Shown here in pieces: positions 9,698-18,754 of a stretch of 64,000 bases of DNA. Under the pieces are notes generated by a model that was not told where the DNA came from, searched no databases, and was given only the letters and a program-made list of their open reading frames with translations. Made by a program: the position numbers and the translations under genes. The DNA is from Candidatus Nitrosacidococcus tergens (lineage in GTDB: Bacteria > Pseudomonadota > Gammaproteobacteria > Nitrosococcales > Nitrosococcaceae). The first letter of the stretch is position 1. Each line of letters begins with the position of its first letter. The stretch spans positions 1,445,001 to 1,509,000 of the forward strand of contig NZ_LR778175.1 in assembly GCF_902810445.1 (NCBI RefSeq). Direction: 5' to 3'.

Positions 9698-11133
9698 TTG
9701 ATTTCTATTTTTAAAGAAATGGCTAATTGTTTAGCTAGGGCTGCAATATCGCCTGCACCTAAAGTAAGTAGAATATCCTCTTGCTGAAGGATATTTATTA
9801 AAAATTCTGCTGTTAGATTATTTTTTTTTATAAACAATGGTCTTATTCCGCTATACTTTTCTAATTCCTCTTGTAAAGTAAGACTATCTATTCCTGGAAT
9901 AGGCGCTTCTCCTGCACTATATATTTCTAACAAGATAAGTAGATCTATGCGAGATAGTATATGGATAAATTCTTGAAATAAATCTCGAGTTCTGGTATAG
10001 CGGTGCGGCTGAAAAACAACAACTAATCGACGATTAGGCCAACCAGATCTAATTGCCTCTATAGTTGAGGCAATTTCTTGAGGATGATGTCCATAATCAT
10101 CTATTAATAAAATAGATCCAACTAATGTATTAATTTCTCCATAAGATTGGGATCGCCGCTCAATTCCAGAAAATACTTTTAATCCGCTTTGAATGATTGT
10201 TTCTTTTATCCCTGCTTCATAGGCTACAATCGTTGCTGCTAGTGCATTTAATCCATTATGGATTCCAGGGAGATTTAAAGATAATTCTAACCAATGGTTC
10301 TGGTCTGGTTTGTCTACTAAAAATTTAATATGACCCTGTTTTTGCTGTAGGGTATGAAGACGATAATCTGCATCTTCAGAAATACCATAAGTAAGTATAG
10401 GTCGCTCAATGTCAGGAAGTAATAACCTTAAAGTAGGATCATCAATACAAAGAACAGCTAACCCATAAAAGGGGAGACGGTGCAAGAATGCCAAAAACGC
10501 TTTTTTAAGTACGTCAAAATCTCCCTTATAGGTATCCATATGATCTGCATCAATATTGGTGACTACTGCTAGAAGAGGCTGTAAATGCAAAAAAGAAGAA
10601 TCACTTTCATCTGCTTCAGCGATCAAATATTCACCGTTTCCTAAACGGCTATTAGCTCCTATACTATTTACCTTTCCACCAATAATAAATGTAGGATCCA
10701 ATTTAGCCTCGCCAAAAATACTTGCAATAAGGCTAGTGGTAGTCGTTTTACCATGGGTGCCAGCTACGGCTATTCCGTAACGAAAACGCATCAGCTCTGC
10801 AAGCATTTGTGCTCTTGGTACGATAGGAATGAGTTGTGCTCGAGCTGCGAGTAGTTCTGGGTTATCTTTATGAATTGCACTTGAAGTAACTACAACATCA
10901 CACCCTTGAATATATTGAGCATGATGACCAATATTAATTTTTGCTCCTAAATTAACTAATCTCTCTATAAATTGGTTTTTATTTAAATCCGATCCTGAAA
11001 TTTCATAGCCTAGATTAATAAGTACTTCAGCGATTCCTCCCATACCTACACCACCAATACCAATTAAGTGAATGCGCCTAATTCGACGCATCATCGGGGG
11101 AATAGGCAATATATGGGGATTAGTTACAAGCAA
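9694..11133 (-). CDS. murC: UDP-N-acetylmuramate--L-alanine ligase
   Basis: MurC adds the first amino acid, L-alanine, to UDP-MurNAc. The protein has the Rossmann-like start HLIGIGGVGMGG, the Mur ligase P-loop GTHGKTTTT near residue 120, the ADESDSS motif and the DDYGHHPQEI motif. The longest frame (479 residues) starts at TTG 11133, with GAGGAA about ten bases upstream, and overlaps the end of murG by 14 bases. Paired ATG codons at 11094 and 11091 are alternatives that would start closer to the usual family N-terminus but lack a ribosome binding site. Confidence 0.96.
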   Translation of the reverse strand: MLVTNPHILPIPPMMRRIRRIHLIGIGGVGMGGIAEVLINLGYEISGSDLNKNQFIERLVNLGAKINIGHHAQYIQGCDVVVTSSAIHKDNPELLAARAQLIPIVPRAQMLAELMRFRYGIAVAGTHGKTTTTSLIASIFGEAKLDPTFIIGGKVNSIGANSRLGNGEYLIAEADESDSSFLHLQPLLAVVTNIDADHMDTYKGDFDVLKKAFLAFLHRLPFYGLAVLCIDDPTLRLLLPDIERPILTYGISEDADYRLHTLQQKQGHIKFLVDKPDQNHWLELSLNLPGIHNGLNALAATIVAYEAGIKETIIQSGLKVFSGIERRSQSYGEINTLVGSILLIDDYGHHPQEIASTIEAIRSGWPNRRLVVVFQPHRYTRTRDLFQEFIHILSRIDLLILLEIYSAGEAPIPGIDSLTLQEELEKYSGIRPLFIKKNNLTAEFLINILQQEDILLTLGAGDIAALAKQLAISLKIEIN

Positions 11134-12196
11134 TTTGCAGGCATTCCTCGGCTATTCTTTGTGCTGTATTACCTAAGTGTAGTTTGTGAGCAGCTGCTGC
11201 CATTGTATCTAACAGATCTCGATGCGTATTAAAATACCTAAGAGTCTCTGCAAGTTTTTGTGGAGTGAGTTCCTTTTCAGGTAATAATAGTGCTGCATCA
11301 TGATTAGTTAAATATTGAGCGTTAGCCAGTTGATGATTATCAGTTGCAAAAGGGTAAGGTACTAGTAAAGAGGCGATACCCACTGCCATTAATTCTGCAA
11401 TGGTAGATGCACCTGCACGACATAGCACTATATCAGCCCATATATAAGCATCCGATATTTCATCAATAAATGCCACTGCTTTAGCATCTACCCTAAATGC
11501 TTGATAGGCTGTAATGACTTCTTCTTCTCTATCTGCACCACACTGATGCCAAATCTTTGGAAATTCATTGAGTTCAAGATAAGATAATGTTTGAGGGAGT
11601 ACTTTATTTAATATTTGAGCCCCTTGTGAGCCACCAAGCACAAGTAAGTGGATGGGGGCGTGCTTATCTCTTATCGTATTCTTTTTTATATAATTCACAG
11701 ACTCAATTTCTGCCCTAACTGGATTACCTATCCATTTTCCATTTAAAGTTTTAGAAAACGTATTTGGGAATCCCTCTAATATTTGGTTAGATAGGTGAGC
11801 AAGAATACGATTGGTAGTGCCAGGAATTGCATTTTGTTCATGGGTAATTAGAGGTATTTTAAGTAACCAAGCACCTAATCCTCCTGGTCCTGAAACGAAT
11901 CCCCCCCAGCCTAAAACTGCCGATGGTTTTTGCTTATGTAATATTTTTAAAGCCTGAAATAATGCAATAAGCAATTTTATAGGTGCAGTTAACCATGTAA
12001 TTATACCTTTTCCCCTAAGCCCATTTACTGAAATCCACTCAATAGGATATCCAGCTTTTGGTATGAGTTTTGCCTCTAGTCCTCGATGAGTGCCAAGCCA
12101 TATTACCTCTACTCGTTTTGATCGGAGTACGTTAGCCACCGCTAAAGCAGGAAATATATGACCACCTGTACCTCCTGCCATCATTAATATACGCAT
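11120..12196 (-). CDS. murG: Undecaprenyl-PP-MurNAc-pentapeptide GlcNAc transferase MurG
   Basis: MurG is the membrane-associated GT28 glycosyltransferase that converts lipid I to lipid II. The 358-residue protein begins with MAGGTGGHIFPALAVA, the G-loop shared by MurG proteins, and contains a second glycine-rich loop LVLGGSQGAQ and the C-terminal donor-binding CRAGASTIAELMA segment. It lies two bases downstream of ftsW, which keeps the classical order ftsW-murG-murC. Confidence 0.98.
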   Translation of the reverse strand: MRILMMAGGTGGHIFPALAVANVLRSKRVEVIWLGTHRGLEAKLIPKAGYPIEWISVNGLRGKGIITWLTAPIKLLIALFQALKILHKQKPSAVLGWGGFVSGPGGLGAWLLKIPLITHEQNAIPGTTNRILAHLSNQILEGFPNTFSKTLNGKWIGNPVRAEIESVNYIKKNTIRDKHAPIHLLVLGGSQGAQILNKVLPQTLSYLELNEFPKIWHQCGADREEEVITAYQAFRVDAKAVAFIDEISDAYIWADIVLCRAGASTIAELMAVGIASLLVPYPFATDNHQLANAQYLTNHDAALLLPEKELTPQKLAETLRYFNTHRDLLDTMAAAAHKLHLGNTAQRIAEECLQIACN

Positions 12197-12198
12197 TA

Positions 12199-13347
12199 TT
12201 ATTTAGATCGAGATTGTCCCACTTTAGGAAAACGGGTTTCCATATCTACTCTTAGAACTAAGGAAATAGCTACACAAATGACGATACTACTACTACCTCC
12301 TGCACTCATTAAGGGCAGAGTTAATCCCTTAGTGGGCAATATCCCCATATTTACACCTAGGTTGACAAAAGCTTGTAGCCCAATCCAAATACCTAACCCA
12401 TAAGCAAGATAGCTTCCAAAAAAATGCCCTCTTTGCTCTGCTGCCCAACCAATCATAAAAGTACGGTAAATGAGTACTGAAAATAAAATAATTACAGCTA
12501 AGCTACCTATTAATCCTAGCTCCTCTCCGATTACTGCATAGAGAAAATCAGTATGTGCTTCAGGTAAATAAAACAGTTTTTGCACACTATCCCCTAATCC
12601 TACCCCGAACCACGAGCCACGACCAAATGCAATCAGAGCTTGAGTGAGCTGATAACCACTATTTAAAGGATCATCCCAAGGGTTTAGAAAAGAAGTTAAT
12701 CGAAGTACTCGATAAGGAGAGTGCCAAGCAATAGCTGCAAGCGATGATCCTCCTAAAATAACTAAAAAAAGGAAATACCGAAGAGGAGCTCCTCCTAAAA
12801 ACAGCATTCCCATAATCGTAGCAAATAGAACTGCAATCGTACCAAAATCTGGTTCTAGTAAAAGTAATCCACTGATAATTGTAAACAATCCGATAGGAAA
12901 TAAAAAACCTCGCATTGCTGTTCGTACAATATCTTTGCGACGTACTAGGTAACCAGCAAGATAAATAATCATAAATAATTTAACCAATTCTGAGGGTTGC
13001 AACCTAACAGCACCTACCCCTAACCATCTTCGGCTTCCATTAATTTCTAAGCCAATTTTTGGTATGAGTACTAATATTAATAATCCTGCACTAATAAATA
13101 AAAAAATAGGTGCGGCTTTTTCCCAAAAAACTAGCTTAACTTTTAAAGCACTAAAAGCAGTTATGAGGCCTAAAGATAAAAAAATGCCCTGTCGCCAGAA
13201 GTAGTAGGTAGGTATGCCAAAATTATTCTCAGCAATAGCGATAGAGGCTGAACCCACCATTACCCATCCAAATCCTAGTAGTGCAAGAGCAGATCCTAAT
13301 AGATAAGGATCAAGAGATAATTGCTGCTGGCTAGGAGATGGATTCAT
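12199..13347 (-). CDS. ftsW: Lipid II polymerase / division protein FtsW (SEDS family)
   Basis: FtsW is the septal SEDS glycosyltransferase that polymerises lipid II together with FtsI. The 382-residue protein has about ten membrane helices and the signature stretches NGSRRWLGVGAVRLQPSE and LGLIGSLAVI, and near the C-terminus GILPTKGLTLPLMSAGGSS, diagnostic of FtsW/RodA. It overlaps murD by four bases and sits beside the other dcw genes, which supports FtsW rather than RodA. Confidence 0.97.
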   Translation of the reverse strand: MNPSPSQQQLSLDPYLLGSALALLGFGWVMVGSASIAIAENNFGIPTYYFWRQGIFLSLGLITAFSALKVKLVFWEKAAPIFLFISAGLLILVLIPKIGLEINGSRRWLGVGAVRLQPSELVKLFMIIYLAGYLVRRKDIVRTAMRGFLFPIGLFTIISGLLLLEPDFGTIAVLFATIMGMLFLGGAPLRYFLFLVILGGSSLAAIAWHSPYRVLRLTSFLNPWDDPLNSGYQLTQALIAFGRGSWFGVGLGDSVQKLFYLPEAHTDFLYAVIGEELGLIGSLAVIILFSVLIYRTFMIGWAAEQRGHFFGSYLAYGLGIWIGLQAFVNLGVNMGILPTKGLTLPLMSAGGSSSIVICVAISLVLRVDMETRFPKVGQSRSK

Positions 13348-14675
13348 GGTTGAATAGCTTGAATTGCCTGTATAAATGCCTCTCCTCTAGCTTCAAATCC
13401 TGAAAACATGTCAAAGCTGGCACAAGCAGGAGATAAGAGAACGCAATCCTCAGAAGAGGCTAAGTCATATGCAGTGTTTACTGCCTCAGTCATGTTGCTT
13501 ACTTGATAAATGGGGGTACTGTCAGTAAGATCTGTTGCTAGTTGGTAAGCGTCTCTTCCCATGAGAATAAGTGCTTTTGCTCGAGCTGCCAATGGTTTAT
13601 ATAAGGGACGAAAATCAGCCCCTTTACCTATACCTCCTGCAATGAGGATAATCTTTCCATGACAAGGTAATCCCTCTAGTGCTGCTAAGGTAGCACCCAC
13701 ATTGGTTCCTTTAGAATCATTAAACCAATCTACTCTATTAATACAAGCAACTTTTTGACATCGATGAGATAATCCTTGAAATTCTTGTAATGCAGTTATC
13801 ATTGCAGATTGAGGTAGGCCAACAGATTCCCCAAGTGCTAATGCAGCCAATGCATTTGCCCAATTATGCCTCCCTTTTATAGAGAGTTGTTCTACGGGGA
13901 GTATTAATTTATTTCCTTTAGCAAACCATATTTGGTTGTTTTGTTCTTGTATCCCATACTCACTAAATCTAGGGTGATTTAAAGTAAACTGAATACAATG
14001 ACTATGTGAATAACTAAAGGAAGATAGATAAGGATCATCTTTATTTACTACGATTGTTTTAGCATTTTGGTAAATTCGTAACTTAGCCTCAATATAGGAT
14101 TCTATATTAGAATATCGATCCATATGATCAGGGCTAATATTTAATATACAAGAAGATTCTGGTTTTAAGGTATGAGTAGTTTCTAGCTGAAAACTAGAAA
14201 GCTCTAAAACATAAAAATCTGGCGTAGACCCTTCTAATAAAGTAAGAGCAGGCACTCCTAAATTTCCACCAGTAAGTACTTGCTTATTTGCATTACGTAC
14301 CATAGCATCTACTAATAAAGTTACTGTGCTTTTTCCATTAGATCCCGTAATCGCTATAATTGGCGCCTTAGCATAGTGAGCAAATAGCTCAATATCCCCT
14401 AAGATAGGGATTCCTATTTTTTGAGCTTCTAGAATAGATGAATCATGAATAGAAACTCCGGGGCTAACAATCAAGCGATCTGCAGTAGATATGATACTTG
14501 GGTTAAATGAACCTAAATAGATAGGTATCTTAGGGAATTGCTTTTTAAATTGAGCATACTCAGGCGGATTTTCTCGACTATCTATAACGGTGAATTGGCA
14601 ATTTTGCTGAGATAAAAATTGGGCGCAGGATAATCCTGTTTTACCTAGACCTATAATGACAGTGATAGGATTAAT
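13344..14675 (-). CDS. murD: UDP-N-acetylmuramoylalanine--D-glutamate ligase; non-canonical ATT start proposed
   Basis: MurD adds D-glutamate to UDP-MurNAc-L-Ala. The first ATG/GTG/TTG of the frame is TTG 14474, but a protein begun there would lack the whole N-terminal Rossmann domain. The frame stays open upstream to a TAA at 14702-14700 and encodes the expected ITVIIGLGKTGLSCAQFL motif and a following beta-alpha fold. The best start is ATT at 14675-14673, nine bases after a strong GAGAGG ribosome binding site. That gives 443 residues, against 438 in E. coli. The P-loop GSNGKST is then at 111-117. An overlapping seven-codon ATG mini-ORF (14700-14677) ends one base before the ATT. A sequencing error or a frameshift event remains possible. 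Confidence 0.9.
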   Translation of the reverse strand: MNPITVIIGLGKTGLSCAQFLSQQNCQFTVIDSRENPPEYAQFKKQFPKIPIYLGSFNPSIISTADRLIVSPGVSIHDSSILEAQKIGIPILGDIELFAHYAKAPIIAITGSNGKSTVTLLVDAMVRNANKQVLTGGNLGVPALTLLEGSTPDFYVLELSSFQLETTHTLKPESSCILNISPDHMDRYSNIESYIEAKLRIYQNAKTIVVNKDDPYLSSFSYSHSHCIQFTLNHPRFSEYGIQEQNNQIWFAKGNKLILPVEQLSIKGRHNWANALAALALGESVGLPQSAMITALQEFQGLSHRCQKVACINRVDWFNDSKGTNVGATLAALEGLPCHGKIILIAGGIGKGADFRPLYKPLAARAKALILMGRDAYQLATDLTDSTPIYQVSNMTEAVNTAYDLASSEDCVLLSPACASFDMFSGFEARGEAFIQAIQAIQP

Positions 14676-14730
14676 TTTATAATTCCTCTCTCGGTAACAT
14701 TATCAAAATAGGATAACTTTATTAAAGATT

Positions 14731-15810
14731 CTAGCGAATTTTTAGACTAGATAACCCAATAAGAACTAAAATAACAGTAATAATCCAAAAACGAACAATT
14801 ACTCTAGGTTCTGGCCAACCCTTTATCTCGAAATGGTGGTGTAGTGGTGCCATTTGAAAGATTCGTTTTCCAGTTAATTTATAGGATGCTACTTGTAAAA
14901 TTACAGAAATAGTCTCAATCACAAAAACACCGCCCATAGTAGCAAGGACTAATTCTTGTCGTACTAACACAGCAAGTACCCCTAAAGCTGCCCCAAGTGC
15001 AAGAGCTCCCATATCCCCCATAAATACTTGGGCAGGATAAGTATTGAACCATAAAAACCCTAATCCAGCCCCTACCAAAGATCCGCAGAATACAACTAAC
15101 TCTCCTACACCAGGGATGTAAGGAACACCTAAATAGTGGGAAAACCCAGCATGACCTGTGACATAAGCAAAAATTCCTAAAGCACCGCCTACTAATACGG
15201 TAGGTAGGATAGCTAATCCATCTAAGCCATCGGTCAAATTTACTGCATTACTACTACCTACAATTACAAAATAAACAAGTAAAATATAGTAGCTCCCTAA
15301 ATTAATTGCTATATTTTTAAAAAAAGGAACAATAAGTACTGTTTCTGCAGGTACAGCCGTAGTAAAGTACAAAAATAGTGCAGCACCTAAAGCAATAATA
15401 GATTGCCCGAGATATTTGTGCTTTGCTGAAAGACCTTTAGAGCTTTTATAGACAAGTTTTTTATAATCATCTATACATCCCAAGCTGCCGAACAATAACA
15501 TAACTGCTAAGATGACCCAAATATATCGATTAGTTAAATCTGACCAGAGTAAAGTTGTTATTGTGATAGCAAGTAATATCAGTCCTCCCCCCATAGTAGG
15601 AGTCCCTGTTTTATTAAGATGAGTTTTAGGCCCATCTATCCGTATAGGCTGACTTACTAGCATACTTAATCGACGAATTACGATTGGACCTATGGCTAAA
15701 GAAATAATTAGTGCGGTTAATACACTTAAAATGGCTCTCAAAGTAAGATATTGAAATACATTAAACCCTCTATTGAGGGCAGCTAAATGATCAGCCAAAT
15801 ATAGCAACAT
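14731..15810 (-). CDS. mraY: Phospho-N-acetylmuramoyl-pentapeptide transferase MraY
   Basis: MraY transfers phospho-MurNAc-pentapeptide to undecaprenyl phosphate, making lipid I at the inner membrane. The 359-residue protein has about ten helices, the TPTMGGG motif near residue 70, the DDYKK aspartate motif, NLTDGLDGLA, the FMGDMGALALG motif and the terminal PLHHHFE loop, all diagnostic of MraY. It lies between murF and murD; the 55-base gap to murD is one of the larger ones in the cluster. Confidence 0.98.
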   Translation of the reverse strand: MLLYLADHLAALNRGFNVFQYLTLRAILSVLTALIISLAIGPIVIRRLSMLVSQPIRIDGPKTHLNKTGTPTMGGGLILLAITITTLLWSDLTNRYIWVILAVMLLFGSLGCIDDYKKLVYKSSKGLSAKHKYLGQSIIALGAALFLYFTTAVPAETVLIVPFFKNIAINLGSYYILLVYFVIVGSSNAVNLTDGLDGLAILPTVLVGGALGIFAYVTGHAGFSHYLGVPYIPGVGELVVFCGSLVGAGLGFLWFNTYPAQVFMGDMGALALGAALGVLAVLVRQELVLATMGGVFVIETISVILQVASYKLTGKRIFQMAPLHHHFEIKGWPEPRVIVRFWIITVILVLIGLSSLKIR

Positions 15811-15828
15811 AAATATAAATTGAATTAA

Positions 15829-17184
15829 TTAAGTACATAGAGCAGTTACAATTTGCTCCATATTCATGAACCGGGATCCTTTAATTAGAATAGTTGTATT
15901 ACGAGTTTTTATTTTTTGTAACTCTACAATAAGCGTTTGCTGATCAAAAAAATGCTTCCCACCGCATCCAAAGGACTTGGAAGCAGCAGCACTGAAATTA
16001 CCTAGTGTATATAGTTGATTAATTCTAGCAGATCTAGCCTGCTGCCCTAAATCTTCATGAAGCTCAATTGATTTTTCTCCTAGCTCTGCAAAATCTCCAA
16101 GTACTAAAATACGATCTCCAGTAAATTGAGCTAAAACTTCTAAAGCAGCCTGAAAAGAACTAGGGTTACCATTATAAGTATCATCTAAGATTCTTGCCCC
16201 AGAGGAAGTATATTTAACCTGCAAACGACCAAAAGCAGGAGAAAACGTAATTAACCCTTCATAAATTTGATCTAACTTTAACCCTAGGGTAAAAGCAACA
16301 GCGCTTGCAGCTAAAGCATTCACTACATTATGTGTGCCAAGCAAGGGAAGAGGAATTCTTATAGTCCCTTTAGGAGTAAAAAGAGTAAATTCAGTACCCT
16401 CTGGATTTGAGGTTAGATCTGCAGCATAAATCATTGCAGATTGCCCTAAACCAAAACTAATGACTCTAAGTCCATTACGCATTGCTAATCGATGCCAGTA
16501 AAAAAAATAGGGATCGTCTCGATTTAGAACTCCAATACCTCCAGAGCTCACTCCTTGAAAAATTTCTCCTTTGGCTTGAGCAACTCCATTGAGATCCTTA
16601 AACCCTGAAAGATGAGCTGAGCCTGCATTAGTAATAAGCGCTATTTGAGGACAAACTAACTGACTAAGGTAATTAATTTCTCCAGAGTGATTAGCGCCCA
16701 TTTCAATAACTGCAAAACGGTGGTTTGCGTTTAGTTGCAATAACGTTAAAGGGACACCAATTTGATTGTTTAAGTTTCCTTGAGTTGATAAGGATAAATT
16801 AGATTTACTCAAAATAGAGCTAACCATCTCCTTAGTGGTTGTTTTTCCGTTGCTTCCTGTAATTGCAACAATGGGAATCTTAAAATGTTTCCGCCAATAG
16901 CTCCCGATTTTCCCAAGGGCAAAGCATGTATTTACTACCTTTATTTGAGGAATATCAGATTCAATAAATTCTTCAACTAAAACTGCACTAGCACCTTTTT
17001 CTAAAGCTTGATAAATAAAATTATGACCGTTAAATTTCTCTCCTTGTAATGAAATAAAGAGTGTACCGGAAAGATCGTTTAATCGACTATCTGTACTAAT
17101 TCCAGAAACAGTAATTTCCCCCCCCCCTCTTAACTGCCCTTGAACAGTTTGGGTGATTTCTGTAAGACTACCAATAAATCTCAT
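15829..17184 (-). CDS. murF: UDP-MurNAc-tripeptide--D-alanyl-D-alanine ligase MurF
   Basis: MurF adds D-Ala-D-Ala to the UDP-MurNAc-tripeptide, finishing the cytoplasmic precursor. The 451-residue product has the Mur ligase P-loop ITGSNGKTTTKEM, the EMGANHSGEI motif and the DDTYNGNPSS segment typical of MurF. It starts two bases after the end of murE and ends 18 bases before mraY, so it is part of the same transcript. Confidence 0.98.
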   Translation of the reverse strand: MRFIGSLTEITQTVQGQLRGGGEITVSGISTDSRLNDLSGTLFISLQGEKFNGHNFIYQALEKGASAVLVEEFIESDIPQIKVVNTCFALGKIGSYWRKHFKIPIVAITGSNGKTTTKEMVSSILSKSNLSLSTQGNLNNQIGVPLTLLQLNANHRFAVIEMGANHSGEINYLSQLVCPQIALITNAGSAHLSGFKDLNGVAQAKGEIFQGVSSGGIGVLNRDDPYFFYWHRLAMRNGLRVISFGLGQSAMIYAADLTSNPEGTEFTLFTPKGTIRIPLPLLGTHNVVNALAASAVAFTLGLKLDQIYEGLITFSPAFGRLQVKYTSSGARILDDTYNGNPSSFQAALEVLAQFTGDRILVLGDFAELGEKSIELHEDLGQQARSARINQLYTLGNFSAAASKSFGCGGKHFFDQQTLIVELQKIKTRNTTILIKGSRFMNMEQIVTALCT

Positions 17185-17186
17185 CT

Positions 17187-18716
17187 TTATGATCTAATAA
17201 AATTATTTTTATGATCTTTTAATGCTTGCTGCGCACATTGTTTATCACTAAAGGGATGAAATTTAGTACCTATTTGTTGATATTCTTCATGCCCTTTTCC
17301 TGCAATAAGGATAATATCTTTTGATTTAGCCAGCTGTATTGTGCGAGAAATAGCCTCTGATCTAGGGCGATATTTATAGATTTTATCTGGATGTTTCATT
17401 CCAGACATAATATCTATTATGATCTGAACAGGATCTTCCTCCCTAGGATTATCATCAGTAAGTACAACAAAATCTGAAAATTGTTCAGCTACTTCGCCCA
17501 TAAGGGAGCGTTTGCCAGAATCTCGATTACCGCCACAACCAAATATGCACCATAATTTTCCTTTAGGATCTAAATGCTCTTTTAAAGAATAAAGTACTTG
17601 ACTCAGTGCATCTGGAGTATGAGCGTAATCTACAACGACTAATGGTCCAGCTGGATTCTCAAGTAATTCCATACGTCCAGGTACGGTTTTTATCTGAGAG
17701 AGTCGCTCTAAAGCTTCATCAAACGGAATATTATGGGCTAATAAACCACCTAAAGCTGCAAGTATATTATAAACATTAAATTTCCCAAGTAAGGGGCATT
17801 GCAGCAGGCTACTACCCCATTTCCCCTGTATTTCTAAGGATATTTCTGATTTATTATAGTGAATACATTTGGCTTGAAGTGAAGCATTATCACTTAAACC
17901 GTAGCTAATAACTTTAGTACTATTGGAAACTTTACTAATAAGATTACACCCAATTTTATCATCTATATTAATTACCGCATATTCTAATTCAGGCCAATGG
18001 AATAATTTAGACTTTGCTGCCTCATAATTTGCCATATTGTGATGGTAATCAAGATGATCTCTACTTAAATTAGTAAAAATAGCATTATTAAAGTTGATTC
18101 CATTTACCCTCCCTTGATCTAGAGCATGAGAAGAGACTTCTATTACTACATTAGAAACCCCTACATTACAGAAATCACTTAAATGCTTGTGAATAGATAA
18201 TGAATCTGGAGTAGTGAGTTTACTAGGAGTAACTGATTCTAGCGTGCCTATACCAAGCGTGCCTATGATTCCGCAGGGGGTTTGTTCAGAGTGCAATGCT
18301 TGGACTAAAAAATGAGATACTGATGTCTTCCCATTGGTTCCAGTAATACCAGTGATTCGAATTTGCTTTGAAGGATAAAAGTAAAATTGATCAGCAATAC
18401 ATCCTATCTTCTTATGTAATTCAGGAATTGGAATACAAAGAATATTTAATGCTTGTAATTGGCTTTGAATTTCTAAAGAAATTGGAATAGCTGAATCAAA
18501 AATGATTGCCCTCACACCTTTATTGATTGTCTCTGGTATATAGTTATGTCCTAACTCTTTTTGTCCTAGACAAGCAAAAAATAAAGATCCAGAATTTACT
18601 TCTCGGCTATTCATACAAATATGGCTAATAATTGGATTATGATCTAGATTTATAGAGTTAGGTTCTAGCCATTCCCTTAATAAAGACATGAGTGAATGTT
18701 GATAATTTTGCTCCAT
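17187..18716 (-). CDS. murE: UDP-MurNAc-L-Ala-D-Glu--2,6-diaminopimelate ligase MurE
   Basis: MurE adds the third residue of the stem peptide. The 509-residue protein has the P-loop ITGTNGKTSVSHF, the EVSSHALDQGRV motif, VVDYAHTPDAL, and the DNPREEDP motif that selects meso-diaminopimelate, so the organism has DAP-type peptidoglycan. It follows ftsI after about 40 bases and precedes murF. Confidence 0.98.
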   Translation of the reverse strand: MEQNYQHSLMSLLREWLEPNSINLDHNPIISHICMNSREVNSGSLFFACLGQKELGHNYIPETINKGVRAIIFDSAIPISLEIQSQLQALNILCIPIPELHKKIGCIADQFYFYPSKQIRITGITGTNGKTSVSHFLVQALHSEQTPCGIIGTLGIGTLESVTPSKLTTPDSLSIHKHLSDFCNVGVSNVVIEVSSHALDQGRVNGINFNNAIFTNLSRDHLDYHHNMANYEAAKSKLFHWPELEYAVINIDDKIGCNLISKVSNSTKVISYGLSDNASLQAKCIHYNKSEISLEIQGKWGSSLLQCPLLGKFNVYNILAALGGLLAHNIPFDEALERLSQIKTVPGRMELLENPAGPLVVVDYAHTPDALSQVLYSLKEHLDPKGKLWCIFGCGGNRDSGKRSLMGEVAEQFSDFVVLTDDNPREEDPVQIIIDIMSGMKHPDKIYKYRPRSEAISRTIQLAKSKDIILIAGKGHEEYQQIGTKFHPFSDKQCAQQALKDHKNNFIRS

Positions 18717-18754
18717 AGCTTATTTTTTAATTGGATATATCTAATATATATGCC

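Noticed and set aside
14676..14700. A prfB-like +1 frameshift from the mini-ORF (ATG 14700) into murD at TTA-TAA-A
   Set aside because: The layout (purine-rich stretch, then slippery codon and stop) is suggestive, but the mini-ORF has no ribosome binding site of its own and MurD needs no such control. A direct ATT start is simpler. Kept only as an alternative.
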